This document shows, one piece after another, positions 41,879 through 50,625 of a stretch of DNA of 64,000 nucleotides. The first letter of the stretch is position 1, and each line of letters starts with the position of its first letter. The notes under the pieces are model-generated. The model searched no databases and was not told the origin of the DNA. It saw only the letters and a list, made by a program, of their open reading frames with translations. The stretch lies in the NCBI RefSeq assembly GCF_016411825.1, contig NZ_JAEKMH010000002.1, forward strand, positions 1,116,001 through 1,180,000, in the 5' to 3' direction. A program made the translations under genes and the position numbers. The DNA comes from Devosia sediminis (GTDB taxonomy: Bacteria > Pseudomonadota > Alphaproteobacteria > Rhizobiales > Devosiaceae).

Positions 41879-42665
41879 GCCGGAAGTTATCGAAGCTGAC
41901 AATTTGTCTCTCGGTTGGGCCAAAATCCTGCTCAGGATCATGGAGCCCGGCGGTCACGCCATTTCACCCCTGATGTTTTCGCTGACGGGGTTCGACGCCG
42001 ACGGCGCTCCGACAGAGACACCACAGATCAGGCAGGAGCTCGATGAATTCCTGACGGCGATCGGCAAGAAGGATGTGGAGAACGTTGCCTTCACCATCTT
42101 CCCGCAGCGGTACCTGACTTTGGCTGGGGGCGACCGACACCTGCTCTATCGCACCTATCTCGAGGCGTTTCCGCGCATAAAGGCGTTCAATCCGGCCCGG
42201 AACTCGCGCGGGCTGTATTTCCAGCGCCTGATCGACTATCACGATGACGGTAAGAGCAACCAACTTGAGTGGATGATCGAGCAATACAATGCCGGCCTGA
42301 AACGGCGGTCGATGTTCCAGGCGTCGATCTTTGATCCCTCTCGCGACCCGACGTCCCAGCCCTATATGGAATTCCCGTGCCTTCAGGGCATCAGCTTCAC
42401 CTTCGATGACGACAAAAACCTGACCTTGAACGCTTTCTACGCGACACAGCAGATCATCCATAAGGGCTATGGGAATTATCTTGGGCTCAGCCGCTTGGGC
42501 GCGTTCATGGCCAAGGAGATGGGCGGTCGCAAGCTGGAGCGCTTGAACGTTTTTGTCGGCATTGCCAAGGCCGACAAGATCCCAAGCTCGGATGCCAATC
42601 TGCGGGCGCTGCTTGCAGCGATCAGAAATGCGAGCGAACAGGCTGTGGGTATCGAACCGGCGTGA
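41862..42665 (+). CDS. Thymidylate-synthase-like protein
   Basis: A 267-residue protein; ATG 41862 has GGAGGAG just upstream. Seen: a sequence FPCLQGISF with a cysteine near residue 173, where thymidylate synthases have their catalytic PC, then LTLNAFYATQQIIHKGYGNY and LGLSRLGAFMAKEMG, which match the TS nucleotide-binding loop and following helix. The substrate-specific arginines and the Q-x-x-x-D segment differ, so it is not an ordinary ThyA. TS homologues in phages convert dUMP to 5-hydroxymethyl-dUMP or similar precursors. It overlaps the next gene by GTGA. Confidence 0.72.
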   Translation: MSRTTKPEVIEADNLSLGWAKILLRIMEPGGHAISPLMFSLTGFDADGAPTETPQIRQELDEFLTAIGKKDVENVAFTIFPQRYLTLAGGDRHLLYRTYLEAFPRIKAFNPARNSRGLYFQRLIDYHDDGKSNQLEWMIEQYNAGLKRRSMFQASIFDPSRDPTSQPYMEFPCLQGISFTFDDDKNLTLNAFYATQQIIHKGYGNYLGLSRLGAFMAKEMGGRKLERLNVFVGIAKADKIPSSDANLRALLAAIRNASEQAVGIEPA

Positions 42666-43633
42666 GCACTTTCGATGTCGCCGCCTATGAAGCCACGCCT
42701 GTCTTCGAGGCCTACTGGCGTTTTGCCGCGGAGCGGCAGAACGTTCTCTATCGGCGTCTCGAAGGTTGGCATGGCCCATGGACGACCGATCCCATACTTG
42801 CGCGCTACCGCTTCACGAACGCTTTCCGCGCCAGCGATCGCGTAAGCCAATACCTTATCCGAAACGTGCAGTATGCAGCCGACCTCGACCCGGCGCCCGA
42901 GGAAGTCCTCTTTCGCACCCTTCTGTTCAAGATATTCAACCGGATCGAGACCTGGGAGACCCTGGTCGGGATACTGGGAACACCGACCTTGCGGTTTTTC
43001 GAACCAGAGGCCTACGATCGGGCACTCAGCGCCGAAATGGCCAGGAAGAACAGGGTCTACTCGGCTGCATACATCATGCCGCCCGTACAGACTTTCGGCC
43101 CCGGTGGCGCCAAACACACTGGTCACCTTCGCCTGCTCGACAGCATGCTCTCCAATGGCATCACGCACGCAGTGCAGGCCACAACGTCGTTGCAGGAGCT
43201 CTTCGCGCTGCTCAAGAGCTTTCCGTCTTTCGGTCCATTTCTGGCCTTTCAGCTCGCGATAGACATCAACTACTCTCGCCTGACCGCTCACCGGGAAAGC
43301 GAGTTCGTCGTTGCAGGTCCCGGCGCCATCGACGGGATCTCCCGGTGCTTTGGGCTTGAGGCCACTGCCCGGGCACAGGACATCATCATGTGGGTATTCG
43401 AAAACCAGGATCGTGAGTTCGAGAAGCGCGGAATTGAGTTTCATCGACTGGAGGGAAGACGACTGCAGCCGATCGACTGCCAAAACCTGTTCTGCGAAAT
43501 CAGCAAGTATGCCCGGGTCGCTTTTCCGCAGATCCAAAGCATTTCGGGCAGAACCCGGATCAAGCAGTCCTATTCGATCAAAGGTCCGCTCCCGCCACTC
43601 TTTTTGCCACCCAAGTGGCGCGACGAGAACTAG
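42662..43633 (+). CDS. 5-hmdU DNA kinase helical-domain (HMUDK_hel)-like protein
   Basis: A 323-residue protein starting GTG 42662. It has, end to end, the motif series I recall for the helical domain attached to phage 5-hydroxymethyluracil DNA kinases and related pyrophosphorylases: FEAYWRFAAERQ, PWTTDPILARYRFTN, FRASDRVSQYLIRNV, LFKIFNRIETWE, YSAAYIMPP, FQLAIDINYS, VAGPGAIDGISRCFG, PIDCQNLFCEISKYAR and PPKW. No kinase P-loop is fused. In phages these enzymes hypermodify thymine bases; a chromosomal copy next to a TS-like gene and an ACP is unusual. It ends 4 bp inside the convergent AcpS gene. Confidence 0.78.
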   Translation: MSTFDVAAYEATPVFEAYWRFAAERQNVLYRRLEGWHGPWTTDPILARYRFTNAFRASDRVSQYLIRNVQYAADLDPAPEEVLFRTLLFKIFNRIETWETLVGILGTPTLRFFEPEAYDRALSAEMARKNRVYSAAYIMPPVQTFGPGGAKHTGHLRLLDSMLSNGITHAVQATTSLQELFALLKSFPSFGPFLAFQLAIDINYSRLTAHRESEFVVAGPGAIDGISRCFGLEATARAQDIIMWVFENQDREFEKRGIEFHRLEGRRLQPIDCQNLFCEISKYARVAFPQIQSISGRTRIKQSYSIKGPLPPLFLPPKWRDEN

Positions 43634-44010
43634 GTCGACGCTCCAATAGTCACGGCGCCGACGGTATTATCCGTATGGCTGATTGAGACGAGCCAACTCG
43701 TGATGCCCAGGCTCTGCGCCTTGGCGGATGCGCCGCGGTGAAGTTTCACCGATGGCGAGCCATCAGGGGCAGTACGCAACTCGATGTCGGTCCAGGACAT
43801 GCCGTCCTGCATGCCACCCAAAACCTTGAGAACCGCTTCCTTCACGGCCCAGCGGGCCGCGAGGCGATGCCAACGGTCGGCACCAGCTGCGGTGACTTCG
43901 AGTTCATGCGGTGTGAAGACCCTGCAGAGGGTATCGGGGTCGCTGTCTCCATAGAGGAGGCGAAAGCGTTCCAAGTCCACCAGGTCGAAACCCAGCCCGA
44001 CCGGGTTCAT
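43630..44010 (-). CDS. acpS-like: Holo-ACP synthase (4'-phosphopantetheinyl transferase, AcpS type)
   Basis: A 126-residue enzyme that moves the phosphopantetheine arm of coenzyme A onto a carrier-protein serine. The two AcpS signature blocks are present: GLGFDLVDLERF with the metal-binding Asp at residue 9, and RWAVKEAVLKVLG with the Lys-Glu pair at 57-58. It is the last of three minus-strand genes after the patatin. The housekeeping acpS normally sits in another context, so this is probably a locus-specific copy acting on the carrier protein encoded at 40359. Confidence 0.87.
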   Translation of the reverse strand: MNPVGLGFDLVDLERFRLLYGDSDPDTLCRVFTPHELEVTAAGADRWHRLAARWAVKEAVLKVLGGMQDGMSWTDIELRTAPDGSPSVKLHRGASAKAQSLGITSWLVSISHTDNTVGAVTIGAST

Positions 44011-44011
44011 T

Positions 44012-44209
44012 TTACTTTTGGACGCTTTTGCGAAGTGCAGGGTCTTTTATCTCGCGCGTCGTCTCGACCCGGCTCTTATTGATCTCGAGCGCTTCTTTGA
44101 TGATAGACTCCATGGCGGCCCTATGGCGTCCCAAGCGCTCGGTAATCGCCTGGGAGGGCTGGTCTTGTTGGGTCACGCGACGCTTGAACGTCGAACTATT
44201 CCAAGCCAT
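44012..44209 (-). CDS. Small basic helical protein of unknown function
   Basis: A 65-residue protein starting ATG 44209 after GGAGCAGGAAA. It is basic and helical (TERLGRHRAAMESIIKEALE). It overlaps the patatin end by 14 bp and ends 1 bp before the AcpS start, so all three are co-translated. Role unknown; the length and charge would suit an adaptor or inhibitor. Confidence 0.6.
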   Translation of the reverse strand: MAWNSSTFKRRVTQQDQPSQAITERLGRHRAAMESIIKEALEINKSRVETTREIKDPALRKSVQK

Positions 44210-45782
44210 TTTCCTGCTCCAGATCAGCCAGCCGATCGGCAATCGCCGCGAAGAAATCCCTCACACCATTTTCTATCTCGGACAGTGCCAAGTCAACGTC
44301 GTCCGATTGCGGCAGTTGCTTGTTGCCATCGATCTGAACGACGAGCTTTGTGGCTTCGTTTGCTTCATCCAAAATGGGGATGGCAAAAACCCATTCAAGG
44401 TCCTCCCGCATCAGGCGCCGGCGTACACGGTTCGCGGGACCGGGCAGATAGAGTTCTTCCGGGAACGGCATCAGTTCCAACCGGCTCGCTCGCTCCTTGA
44501 ATGCCGCGCCGACAATCGATCCTTCGATTGGCAGGAGCATCGCTTCGTCGGGATAGTCATCGTATCCAACGGCAAAACGCAGGCGTAGCGACATGGTGTA
44601 GCCGGGATCCATGATCGCAACCGCCACTCGGACCGAACCGGGGGCTGGGATGACGGACGATAGGACGTCCTCGACAAGCGCTTTTGTCACCTTGCATGCA
44701 TCGACGTAGAGTTCTGGCCTGCGGAACAATCGCTGATCAAGACGCACGGTCGCGGCCTTCTCGGCGTCCTCAACTTCGCGGAAGGCGCGTTCGGCGCTCA
44801 TGTCGAAATCGAAAAGATCGAGGCTGCTGTTCAGTACCAGGCGTTCCGCGGCGCCGGACGCTCGCAGGTTGAGTTCACCCGCGCCGAACAGCGCAGTCTT
44901 GAAAAACGAGGGAGGCCAGTTGAATAAGCCGAGGGCCGCAGGTTTGGCCGATCCGCCAACTTCGACGGCAATCGTCAGGGCGTCGGGATCGAGCTCTCGC
45001 TCTTCGTCGAATGGCCATGCCGGAAGATTAGAGACGATGCCGCCATCCATGTGCAGATCGCCGTCAATCATTCTGGGTGCGAAGACGATAGGCAACGCGA
45101 TGGACGCGACGACGGCGTCGGCGGTCGACATTTCGGGGGTGCGCTCAGGTGAAAACAGATGCAGGCGGTGCCGACTGAGGTTCGCGCTGACGATCTTCAA
45201 GGTCGGGCGACCGTTCACCCCGAAGTCTCCCATGCGCACCACCCGGCCGGGTTCGGTCGGGAACATTCGGCGGCGGAGCAGCTCCTGCAGGGCATCCCGC
45301 AGCCTAGACGCGTCTGCCATCCCGGCGAGGATGTAAGCGCCCGCACAGACAAGCCATAGGACGACGCAGAAGAGAGTACCGAGTGCTAGCCATGGATTGC
45401 CCGGCGCCACCACCCACCCGATTCCAAAGACAGTTGCGATCGGCAGCAGGATAGTCGCGGCAAGGGTGGTGGGCAGACGCTGAATCGCCAGCCGCAACTT
45501 TGCGATCCGGCGCCACCCCAGGTTACCGAACAAGTCGGTGGTTCGCCGGATGCCAGGATCAATGTCGCGTAGCCCGTCGATCAAGGTACGGCCGGTCTGC
45601 GGATCCATCATCTCGCTCGACGACATGCCGGCGGCAGCAAGAGTTGCGATTAACGCACCCGCCGACGTTCCCGCCAGTCCGACGAACCGGACTTGGCGGC
45701 GTTCCATGGCTCTCAAGGCTCCGACATGGGTCAACGCTTTCGCGCCGCCTCCTGCGAAAGCTACAAACGCTCTTCGAGTCAT
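44196..45782 (-). CDS. Membrane-bound patatin-like phospholipase with C-terminal GAF-like domain
   Basis: A 528-residue protein; ATG 45782 follows GGGGA. Order: patatin lipase with oxyanion loop AGGGAKAL (residues 10-16), nucleophile GTSAG (Ser 40) and catalytic DGG (Asp 246); two membrane helices inserted at about 103-126 and 130-154; and a C-terminal GAF-like domain (about 390-528, VRVAVAIMDPGYTMSLRLRF to VFAIPILDEANEATKLVVQI). The enzyme should hydrolyse membrane acyl esters. Patatins are effectors in several antiphage systems; the GAF-like part could be the signal-sensing end. Effector role is inference. Confidence 0.83.
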   Translation of the reverse strand: MTRRAFVAFAGGGAKALTHVGALRAMERRQVRFVGLAGTSAGALIATLAAAGMSSSEMMDPQTGRTLIDGLRDIDPGIRRTTDLFGNLGWRRIAKLRLAIQRLPTTLAATILLPIATVFGIGWVVAPGNPWLALGTLFCVVLWLVCAGAYILAGMADASRLRDALQELLRRRMFPTEPGRVVRMGDFGVNGRPTLKIVSANLSRHRLHLFSPERTPEMSTADAVVASIALPIVFAPRMIDGDLHMDGGIVSNLPAWPFDEERELDPDALTIAVEVGGSAKPAALGLFNWPPSFFKTALFGAGELNLRASGAAERLVLNSSLDLFDFDMSAERAFREVEDAEKAATVRLDQRLFRRPELYVDACKVTKALVEDVLSSVIPAPGSVRVAVAIMDPGYTMSLRLRFAVGYDDYPDEAMLLPIEGSIVGAAFKERASRLELMPFPEELYLPGPANRVRRRLMREDLEWVFAIPILDEANEATKLVVQIDGNKQLPQSDDVDLALSEIENGVRDFFAAIADRLADLEQENGLE

Positions 45783-46105
45783 TCCCCGCGCCCCTACCTG
45801 CACCCGCAATGGGCGCAGATAAAATCCTAACCTGTATACTCGGCTTTGGGAAAACCTCTGTTTCGCTCGAAAGGGAGTTTCTTAGTGCCCGTTTGGCATT
45901 GGCGCATATCTGGAACCTGAATGGCCGCTCTCCTTTAGTTGCTGCCGAAACCTGCCGTTCCGCTTCCGGCCCCGCTTAAGGCGCTGGCGTGGAATTGTGG
46001 GGCAGGGGGCTTACGTAACCCGCCGGGCAGGTGCGCGCCCCATTCCGGCCATTGGTGGCGCCGCTGGCGAACGCCAATAGCTGCCGCTTTTTGAGCTTGA
46101 GTTGA
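45783..46105. other. Gene-free border stretch containing repeat copy D
   Basis: No gene is supported in these 323 bp. The dispersed repeat core lies at 46034-46053. Host-type sequence resumes right after it with the decayed oligopeptide ATPase, so the right edge of the accessory region is here. Confidence 0.45.
46034..46053 (+). repeat. Dispersed border repeat, copy D (short)
   Basis: Core CGCGCCCCATTCCGGCCATT without the second conserved block. Nearest gene borders are the patatin start at 45782 and the ATPase pseudogene at 46106. Confidence 0.6.
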
Positions 46106-47287
46106 TTGCCTCGAGAACGATCGGGTATCGAGCCGGCCAGTCTGGCGACTGCGCCAGGCCGGGTTGTGGCCTGCCATGCCTATGGGGCTGAGGCGGAGCG
46201 CTTTGCGGCGCCGCGGCACCGGGAGCGGAGCAAATCAGCGCCGATCGCCGTTCGTCCGTTTGCGGATCGGCCGCTGTTGCGCGTCTCCCATCTCAACAAG
46301 CACTTTCCGGTGCGGGCCGGGTTTTTCCAACGCCGGATCGGGAGCATCCACGCCGTCAACGATGTGAGCTTCGCACTTTTTGCCGGCGAGACGCTGGGGC
46401 TGGTGGGCGAGAGCGGATGTAGGAAATCGACGCTCGGCCAGACCATCGTGGGCCTGCATCCGGCCGATGGCGGCGACCTGCAGTATGTGCCCAGGGATGG
46501 CGCTGCGGTCGATCTGCGCCAGGCGCGGGGAGCGGTGGCGCGGCGGCTCAAGACCGAGATCCGCATGGTGTTCCAGGACCCAACGGGCTCGCTCAATCCG
46601 CGCATGCGGGTGCGCGACATCATCGGGGAAGTGCTGCAGGTCAATGGCGTGGGCAAGGCGGAGATCGAGGCGCGGGTGTAGCATCTGCTGTCGCGGGTGG
46701 GACTGAGCCCAGACTATGCCGAGCGCTATCCCCATGCCTTTTCCGGCGGTCAGCGCCAGCGGATCGCCATTGCACGGGCGCTGGCGTCCAATCCGCAATT
46801 GGTGATTGCCGATGAAGCGGTCTCGGCGCTCGATGTGTCGGTGCAGACCCAGATCATCAATATGATGCGCGAGCTGCAGGCCGAACTTGGGCTGACCTAT
46901 CTCTTCGTCAGCCATGACCTGGGCGTCGTCGCCAATATCAGCGACCGCGTGGCGGTGATGTATGCGGGACGGATTGTCGAAATCGGGCCGACCGAGGCGA
47001 TTTTCAGGGCGCCGCGCCATCCCTATACCGAGGCCCTGCTCGCCGCCATTCCCGGACGTCACCAACGCGGCGGGGCAGGGCGCATCCGCCTTGAGGGACA
47101 CGTGCCCGATCCTGCCCATAAGCAGCCGGGATGCGCCTTTGCCGACCGATGCCGCTATGCGCTTCCTGCCTGCCGGGAGACGCCGCCGCCAATGGCCGGG
47201 ACGCCGGTGCACAGCTACGCCTGCATCCGGGCCGACGAGCTGAGTTTGCGGGCTGTGCACAGGGAGCGCGCGCTCGAGCCCGCCTGA
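46106..47287 (+). pseudogene. dppF/oppF-like: Oligopeptide/dipeptide ABC transporter ATPase, decayed
   Basis: One reading frame encodes an OppF/DppF-type ATPase broken by an in-frame TAG at 46679-46681. Before it: HLNKHFPVRAGFF, a Walker A changed to GESGCRKST (Gly to Arg), and FQDPTGSLNPRMRVRDIIGE. After it: signature [10 protein letters not shown], Walker [12 protein letters not shown] and the oligopeptide-family tail [16 protein letters not shown]. The N-terminus (APGRVVACHAYG) looks like the end of a preceding DppD-type half, so the gene was probably a two-ATPase fusion whose first half is lost at the accessory-region border. Partner permeases are absent. Confidence 0.82.
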
Positions 47288-47306
47288 AGGGTGGCGCCTG
47301 CAGCAA

Positions 47307-48116
47307 TTATCGGGGCGACGCCGTGCTGCCGACGATTTCCTCCAGCTCGGTCGCAACTTGCGGCGCACAGGCGAAAACGTCGCCCCGTCCATAAAGGCCG
47401 GTATCGGCCATGAAGTCGTTGGTGACGCCGCCGGCCTCGGAAACCAGCAACAGTCCGGCCAGGCAATCCCAGGAATTGAGCAGCGGCTGGAAGTAGCCCA
47501 CATAGTGACCTGCCGCGACATGGGCCAGGGTGAGCGCCGTCGAGCCATTGCGCATGTAAGAGCCGCCGGCCGCCAGGAGGCGCTCGATGATGCCGCCCAG
47601 TTGCGCGCTGTAGACGGCATTGCTGCCGCCGATGGCGGTGAGGCCGTCGGCAATGACCGCGCGCGGATGGACCCTGATACGGGCGTCGTTGCGCCAGGCC
47701 CCTTCGCCCAATGCCGCCCAGTAGAGGTGATCGCGACAGGCATCATAGGTCAGGCCGAGCACCGGCACACCGTTTTCGAGCACCGCAATCACGACGCACC
47801 ATGTCGGCAGACCGTGGAGGAAGCAGCTTGTGCCGTCGATGGGGTCGATCACCCATTGCCAGGTGCTGGTGCCCTCCTGCTTGCCATATTCCTCCCCCAC
47901 CAGGCCATCGCAGGGAAACTGTTCGGCAATGGCGGTGCGGATCAGGCGTTCGACATTGGTATCAGCTTCGCTGAACAGGTCCTGGGCGGTGCGCTTGCTC
48001 TGGACTTCGAGCATGTCGTAGCGCTCGAAATAGTCCAGGGCGACTGCCCCGGACTGGCGGATAATGGTCTTGGCCGCGCTGAGGCGGTCGGCGCGTTCGC
48101 GCACTGTGTCGGTCAT
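47307..48116 (-). CDS. Inositol monophosphatase-family phosphatase
   Basis: A 269-residue enzyme of the FIG superfamily. The metal-binding motifs are present: GEEYG, DPIDGTSCF and WDCLAGLLLVSEAGG. Members remove phosphate from inositol phosphate, histidinol phosphate, PAP or related compounds; the substrate here is probably a product of the co-transcribed phosphodiesterase. It is the last gene of the seven-gene operon beginning at the binding protein (55242); 11 bp separate it from the LacI gene. Confidence 0.9.
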   Translation of the reverse strand: MTDTVRERADRLSAAKTIIRQSGAVALDYFERYDMLEVQSKRTAQDLFSEADTNVERLIRTAIAEQFPCDGLVGEEYGKQEGTSTWQWVIDPIDGTSCFLHGLPTWCVVIAVLENGVPVLGLTYDACRDHLYWAALGEGAWRNDARIRVHPRAVIADGLTAIGGSNAVYSAQLGGIIERLLAAGGSYMRNGSTALTLAHVAAGHYVGYFQPLLNSWDCLAGLLLVSEAGGVTNDFMADTGLYGRGDVFACAPQVATELEEIVGSTASPR

Positions 48117-48127
48117 CTTGATACTTG

Positions 48128-49159
48128 CTAAATGGGGTCGGAGGCGCCGGTGGTTCTGCGGCGGATGAGAGTCACCGGGATAATGACATGCGGCTGCGCC
48201 GCTTCGGATTCCTCGATGCGTTTGGAAAGAGCCGCAATGGCCGCATCGGCGACGGCCTTGGGATCTTGCCGGATCGAGGTGATGTCATAGCTTTGCCAGG
48301 CTGCCTCGGCGATGTCGTCGCAGGCAACGAGCTTGATGTCTTCGGGCACGCGCAAGTCGCTCAGCCGCCGCAACTGGTCCAGGAATCCCAAGGCCATGAA
48401 ATCGTTGACGCAATAGACGCCATCCACTTCGATGCAACTGGCAATGAAGGCTTCGGCGGCCTCTGCGCCGCCACCGTAATTCTGAACGCTGCCCTGAAAA
48501 TCGCCGACAATATCGAGCCCGAGCGAACGCGCGGTGGCAATGAAGGCGGCCTTGCGCTGGGCAATCGTGTGAGAGGCGCGGCGCTGGCTGGCAATGGCGA
48601 TGCGCTTGCAGCCGACCCTGGCCAGCTCTTCCGCCGCCAGGCGGCCGGCAGTGGCCGTATCGATGGAGACATTGGAAACATGCGTGCCCACTTCGGGCTT
48701 GTTGATCAGGACCAGCGGCACGCCATAGGCGGCGCATTCCTGCGCAATCTCGGCCGGCGGCGTGTCCGAGGTCACGATTGTGCCATTCACATTGTAATTG
48801 AGCATCATGTCGATGAGGTAGCCCACATCCTCACCCGGCTCCGTCGGCAGCAGCAGCGGCCGGAAACCGAGCGTGGCGAGGCCGCGCGCCAGATGGTCCA
48901 CAGTGCGGGCCCGAAGCGAATTGTCCATGTCCGAGACGATCAGCGCAACCAGATTGGTCCGCTGTTGCGACAGGCCGCGGGCCAGGAAATTGACACGGTA
49001 GCCGAGCGTCTTGGCAGCGGAGATGACCTTTTCGCGCGTCGCCGGGGCAACGCTGGCACCGGCAGTGAACGTTCGGGAAACGGCCGAACGCGAGACGCCG
49101 GCCAAGAGGGCGACATCATCTGAAGTCGGTACGCGGTTGGCCCGCTCGTCGTTGCTCAT
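48128..49159 (-). CDS. LacI-family transcriptional regulator
   Basis: A 343-residue repressor: N-terminal HTH and hinge (TSDDVALLAGVSRSAVSRTF, ATREKVISAAKTLGYRVN) and a periplasmic-binding-protein-like sensor core (LVALIVSDMDNS, GRLAAEELARVGCKRIA, GVYCVNDFMALG). ATG 49159 overlaps the phosphodiesterase stop by ATGA; the longer frame to 49549 is not used. The perfect palindrome at 55278-55293 before the first gene of the same operon has the LacI-family half-site pattern and is the expected target, with autoregulation. Confidence 0.92.
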   Translation of the reverse strand: MSNDERANRVPTSDDVALLAGVSRSAVSRTFTAGASVAPATREKVISAAKTLGYRVNFLARGLSQQRTNLVALIVSDMDNSLRARTVDHLARGLATLGFRPLLLPTEPGEDVGYLIDMMLNYNVNGTIVTSDTPPAEIAQECAAYGVPLVLINKPEVGTHVSNVSIDTATAGRLAAEELARVGCKRIAIASQRRASHTIAQRKAAFIATARSLGLDIVGDFQGSVQNYGGGAEAAEAFIASCIEVDGVYCVNDFMALGFLDQLRRLSDLRVPEDIKLVACDDIAEAAWQSYDITSIRQDPKAVADAAIAALSKRIEESEAAQPHVIIPVTLIRRRTTGASDPI

Positions 49160-50619
49160 GCCCAATTGTCCAGCCCGGCCTGCCTGCGGAATGCGGCAAG
49201 CAATAGATCTGCCCTGTCGAGATTGATCATGGGTGGGCGCAGGGCAACGATCTTCTCGAATATTTTCGGGGCATCCCCAAAATATTGCAGCATCGGCACG
49301 ATGTTCAGTCTCTGCGCCTCCGGTGCATCGCGTTCGTAAGTCTCGACCCTGATTTCGATAATGGCAGGATCGAGATGATCCTTGAGCGCCTGCATCGAGT
49401 TGTAGCGCGCCCCATTCGACTTGATGCGGGCCGTGGGGGAAAGCGCCCTGATCCCGGCTTGCAACGCATGATCGCCGGACCAGTGAAAGCAATGCTCGGC
49501 AAAACCCATCGTGTCGACCAGGGCAAGTATCTTGGCCGGATCGGCGCATTTGTTCTCGATATAGATCTGGCGACCATAGGACTGACAGAGGGTGATCATC
49601 TCGGCCAGGGTCGGAATGCGCTGACCGGCAAATTGCGGAGAGAACCAGGCACCGGCATCGAGATTGCGGAGTGCGGCAAGCGTATGGTCGGCGACCTTGC
49701 CGGTGCCATTGGTGGTGCGCTCAAGCGTAGGGTCATGGATGACGACGAGTTCGCCATCGGCACTCTCGCGCACATCGAGTTCGAGATAAGCGCAGCCCTG
49801 GTCGAAGATCATCCGGGCCGCCGCCATGGTGTTCTCGGGAGCAAAGCGATTGGCGCCGCGATGGCAGACAATCTGCATGCCACCGATGTCGACGCGCTCG
49901 CAGCCCCCCAGGAGTTCGGGCTGGTTGGTGCAGATGCCCAGGCTCGGCAATTTGAGCAGGTCATCGAGGACCGCCTTGCGCTCCTCGTGCCATAGCACCA
50001 GGCCAAGTCCGAGTTGCCGTGCTCTGGCCAGCAGGTCGGGTGTCACCAGGTCCTGCGGCCGGTCACCGCCACGCTCCCAGCACAGATGGATGATATCTGC
50101 ACCCGACTGTTCGGCGCGCTCGAAGGGGTCGGCGCCCAGCGGCACCAGGATCGAGACCGGATAGGGGCAATCGGCCGCGACCAGATCGCGGACCTCATCA
50201 ACGCCGAAACTCCCCAGGCCGGCGCGCGTGAAGCTGGCCGCCTTCAGACGCGACATGACAATCCGCCCGGCGCCGCGGGCCTTGATCTCGACATAGAGGG
50301 CCTGGTCGAGTTCCCCGGCCAAGGCGATGACCTCGTCAAGGGTCGGTAGGTCGGGTGCGGCCTGGCGAATCTGCACCAGGGTCATCTCTGCGATCACCCC
50401 CGGAACGCCAAAAACACGCATCAACTCGGCGTCATGCGACACCACCGGCTGATTGTCGGCGGTGAGCTGCACGTCGATTTCCCACATGTCGGCGCCGAAG
50501 GCGGCGGCGACCCGAAAGGCCTGGAGGGTATTTTCGCGCGCATGCTGAGATGCACCGCGATGGGCTATGCATAGCGGTCGGCGATCCGGCCGTGCCGGAA
50601 AAGGGATGGTGTTGCGCAT
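49156..50619 (-). CDS. Tandem glycerophosphodiester phosphodiesterase
   Basis: A 487-residue protein with two GDPD domains: the first at about 15-230 (HRGASQHARENTL, EIDVQLTADNQPVVSHDA) and the second at about 245-480 (HRGANRFAPENTM, LDVRESADGELVVIHDP). These enzymes split glycerophosphodiesters into an alcohol and glycerol-3-phosphate. In the first domain the pattern is less complete (VVSHDAELMRVFGV), so it may be impaired. No signal peptide, hence cytoplasmic, acting on imported substrates. It lies between the ABC ATPase and the LacI gene. Confidence 0.91.
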   Translation of the reverse strand: MRNTIPFPARPDRRPLCIAHRGASQHARENTLQAFRVAAAFGADMWEIDVQLTADNQPVVSHDAELMRVFGVPGVIAEMTLVQIRQAAPDLPTLDEVIALAGELDQALYVEIKARGAGRIVMSRLKAASFTRAGLGSFGVDEVRDLVAADCPYPVSILVPLGADPFERAEQSGADIIHLCWERGGDRPQDLVTPDLLARARQLGLGLVLWHEERKAVLDDLLKLPSLGICTNQPELLGGCERVDIGGMQIVCHRGANRFAPENTMAAARMIFDQGCAYLELDVRESADGELVVIHDPTLERTTNGTGKVADHTLAALRNLDAGAWFSPQFAGQRIPTLAEMITLCQSYGRQIYIENKCADPAKILALVDTMGFAEHCFHWSGDHALQAGIRALSPTARIKSNGARYNSMQALKDHLDPAIIEIRVETYERDAPEAQRLNIVPMLQYFGDAPKIFEKIVALRPPMINLDRADLLLAAFRRQAGLDNWA

Positions 50620-50625
50620 GGTGGA

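Noticed and set aside
37592..45782. CBASS system (because of the patatin effector)
   Set aside because: No cGAS/DncV-like nucleotidyltransferase and no HORMA, TRIP13 or E1/E2/JAB genes are present.
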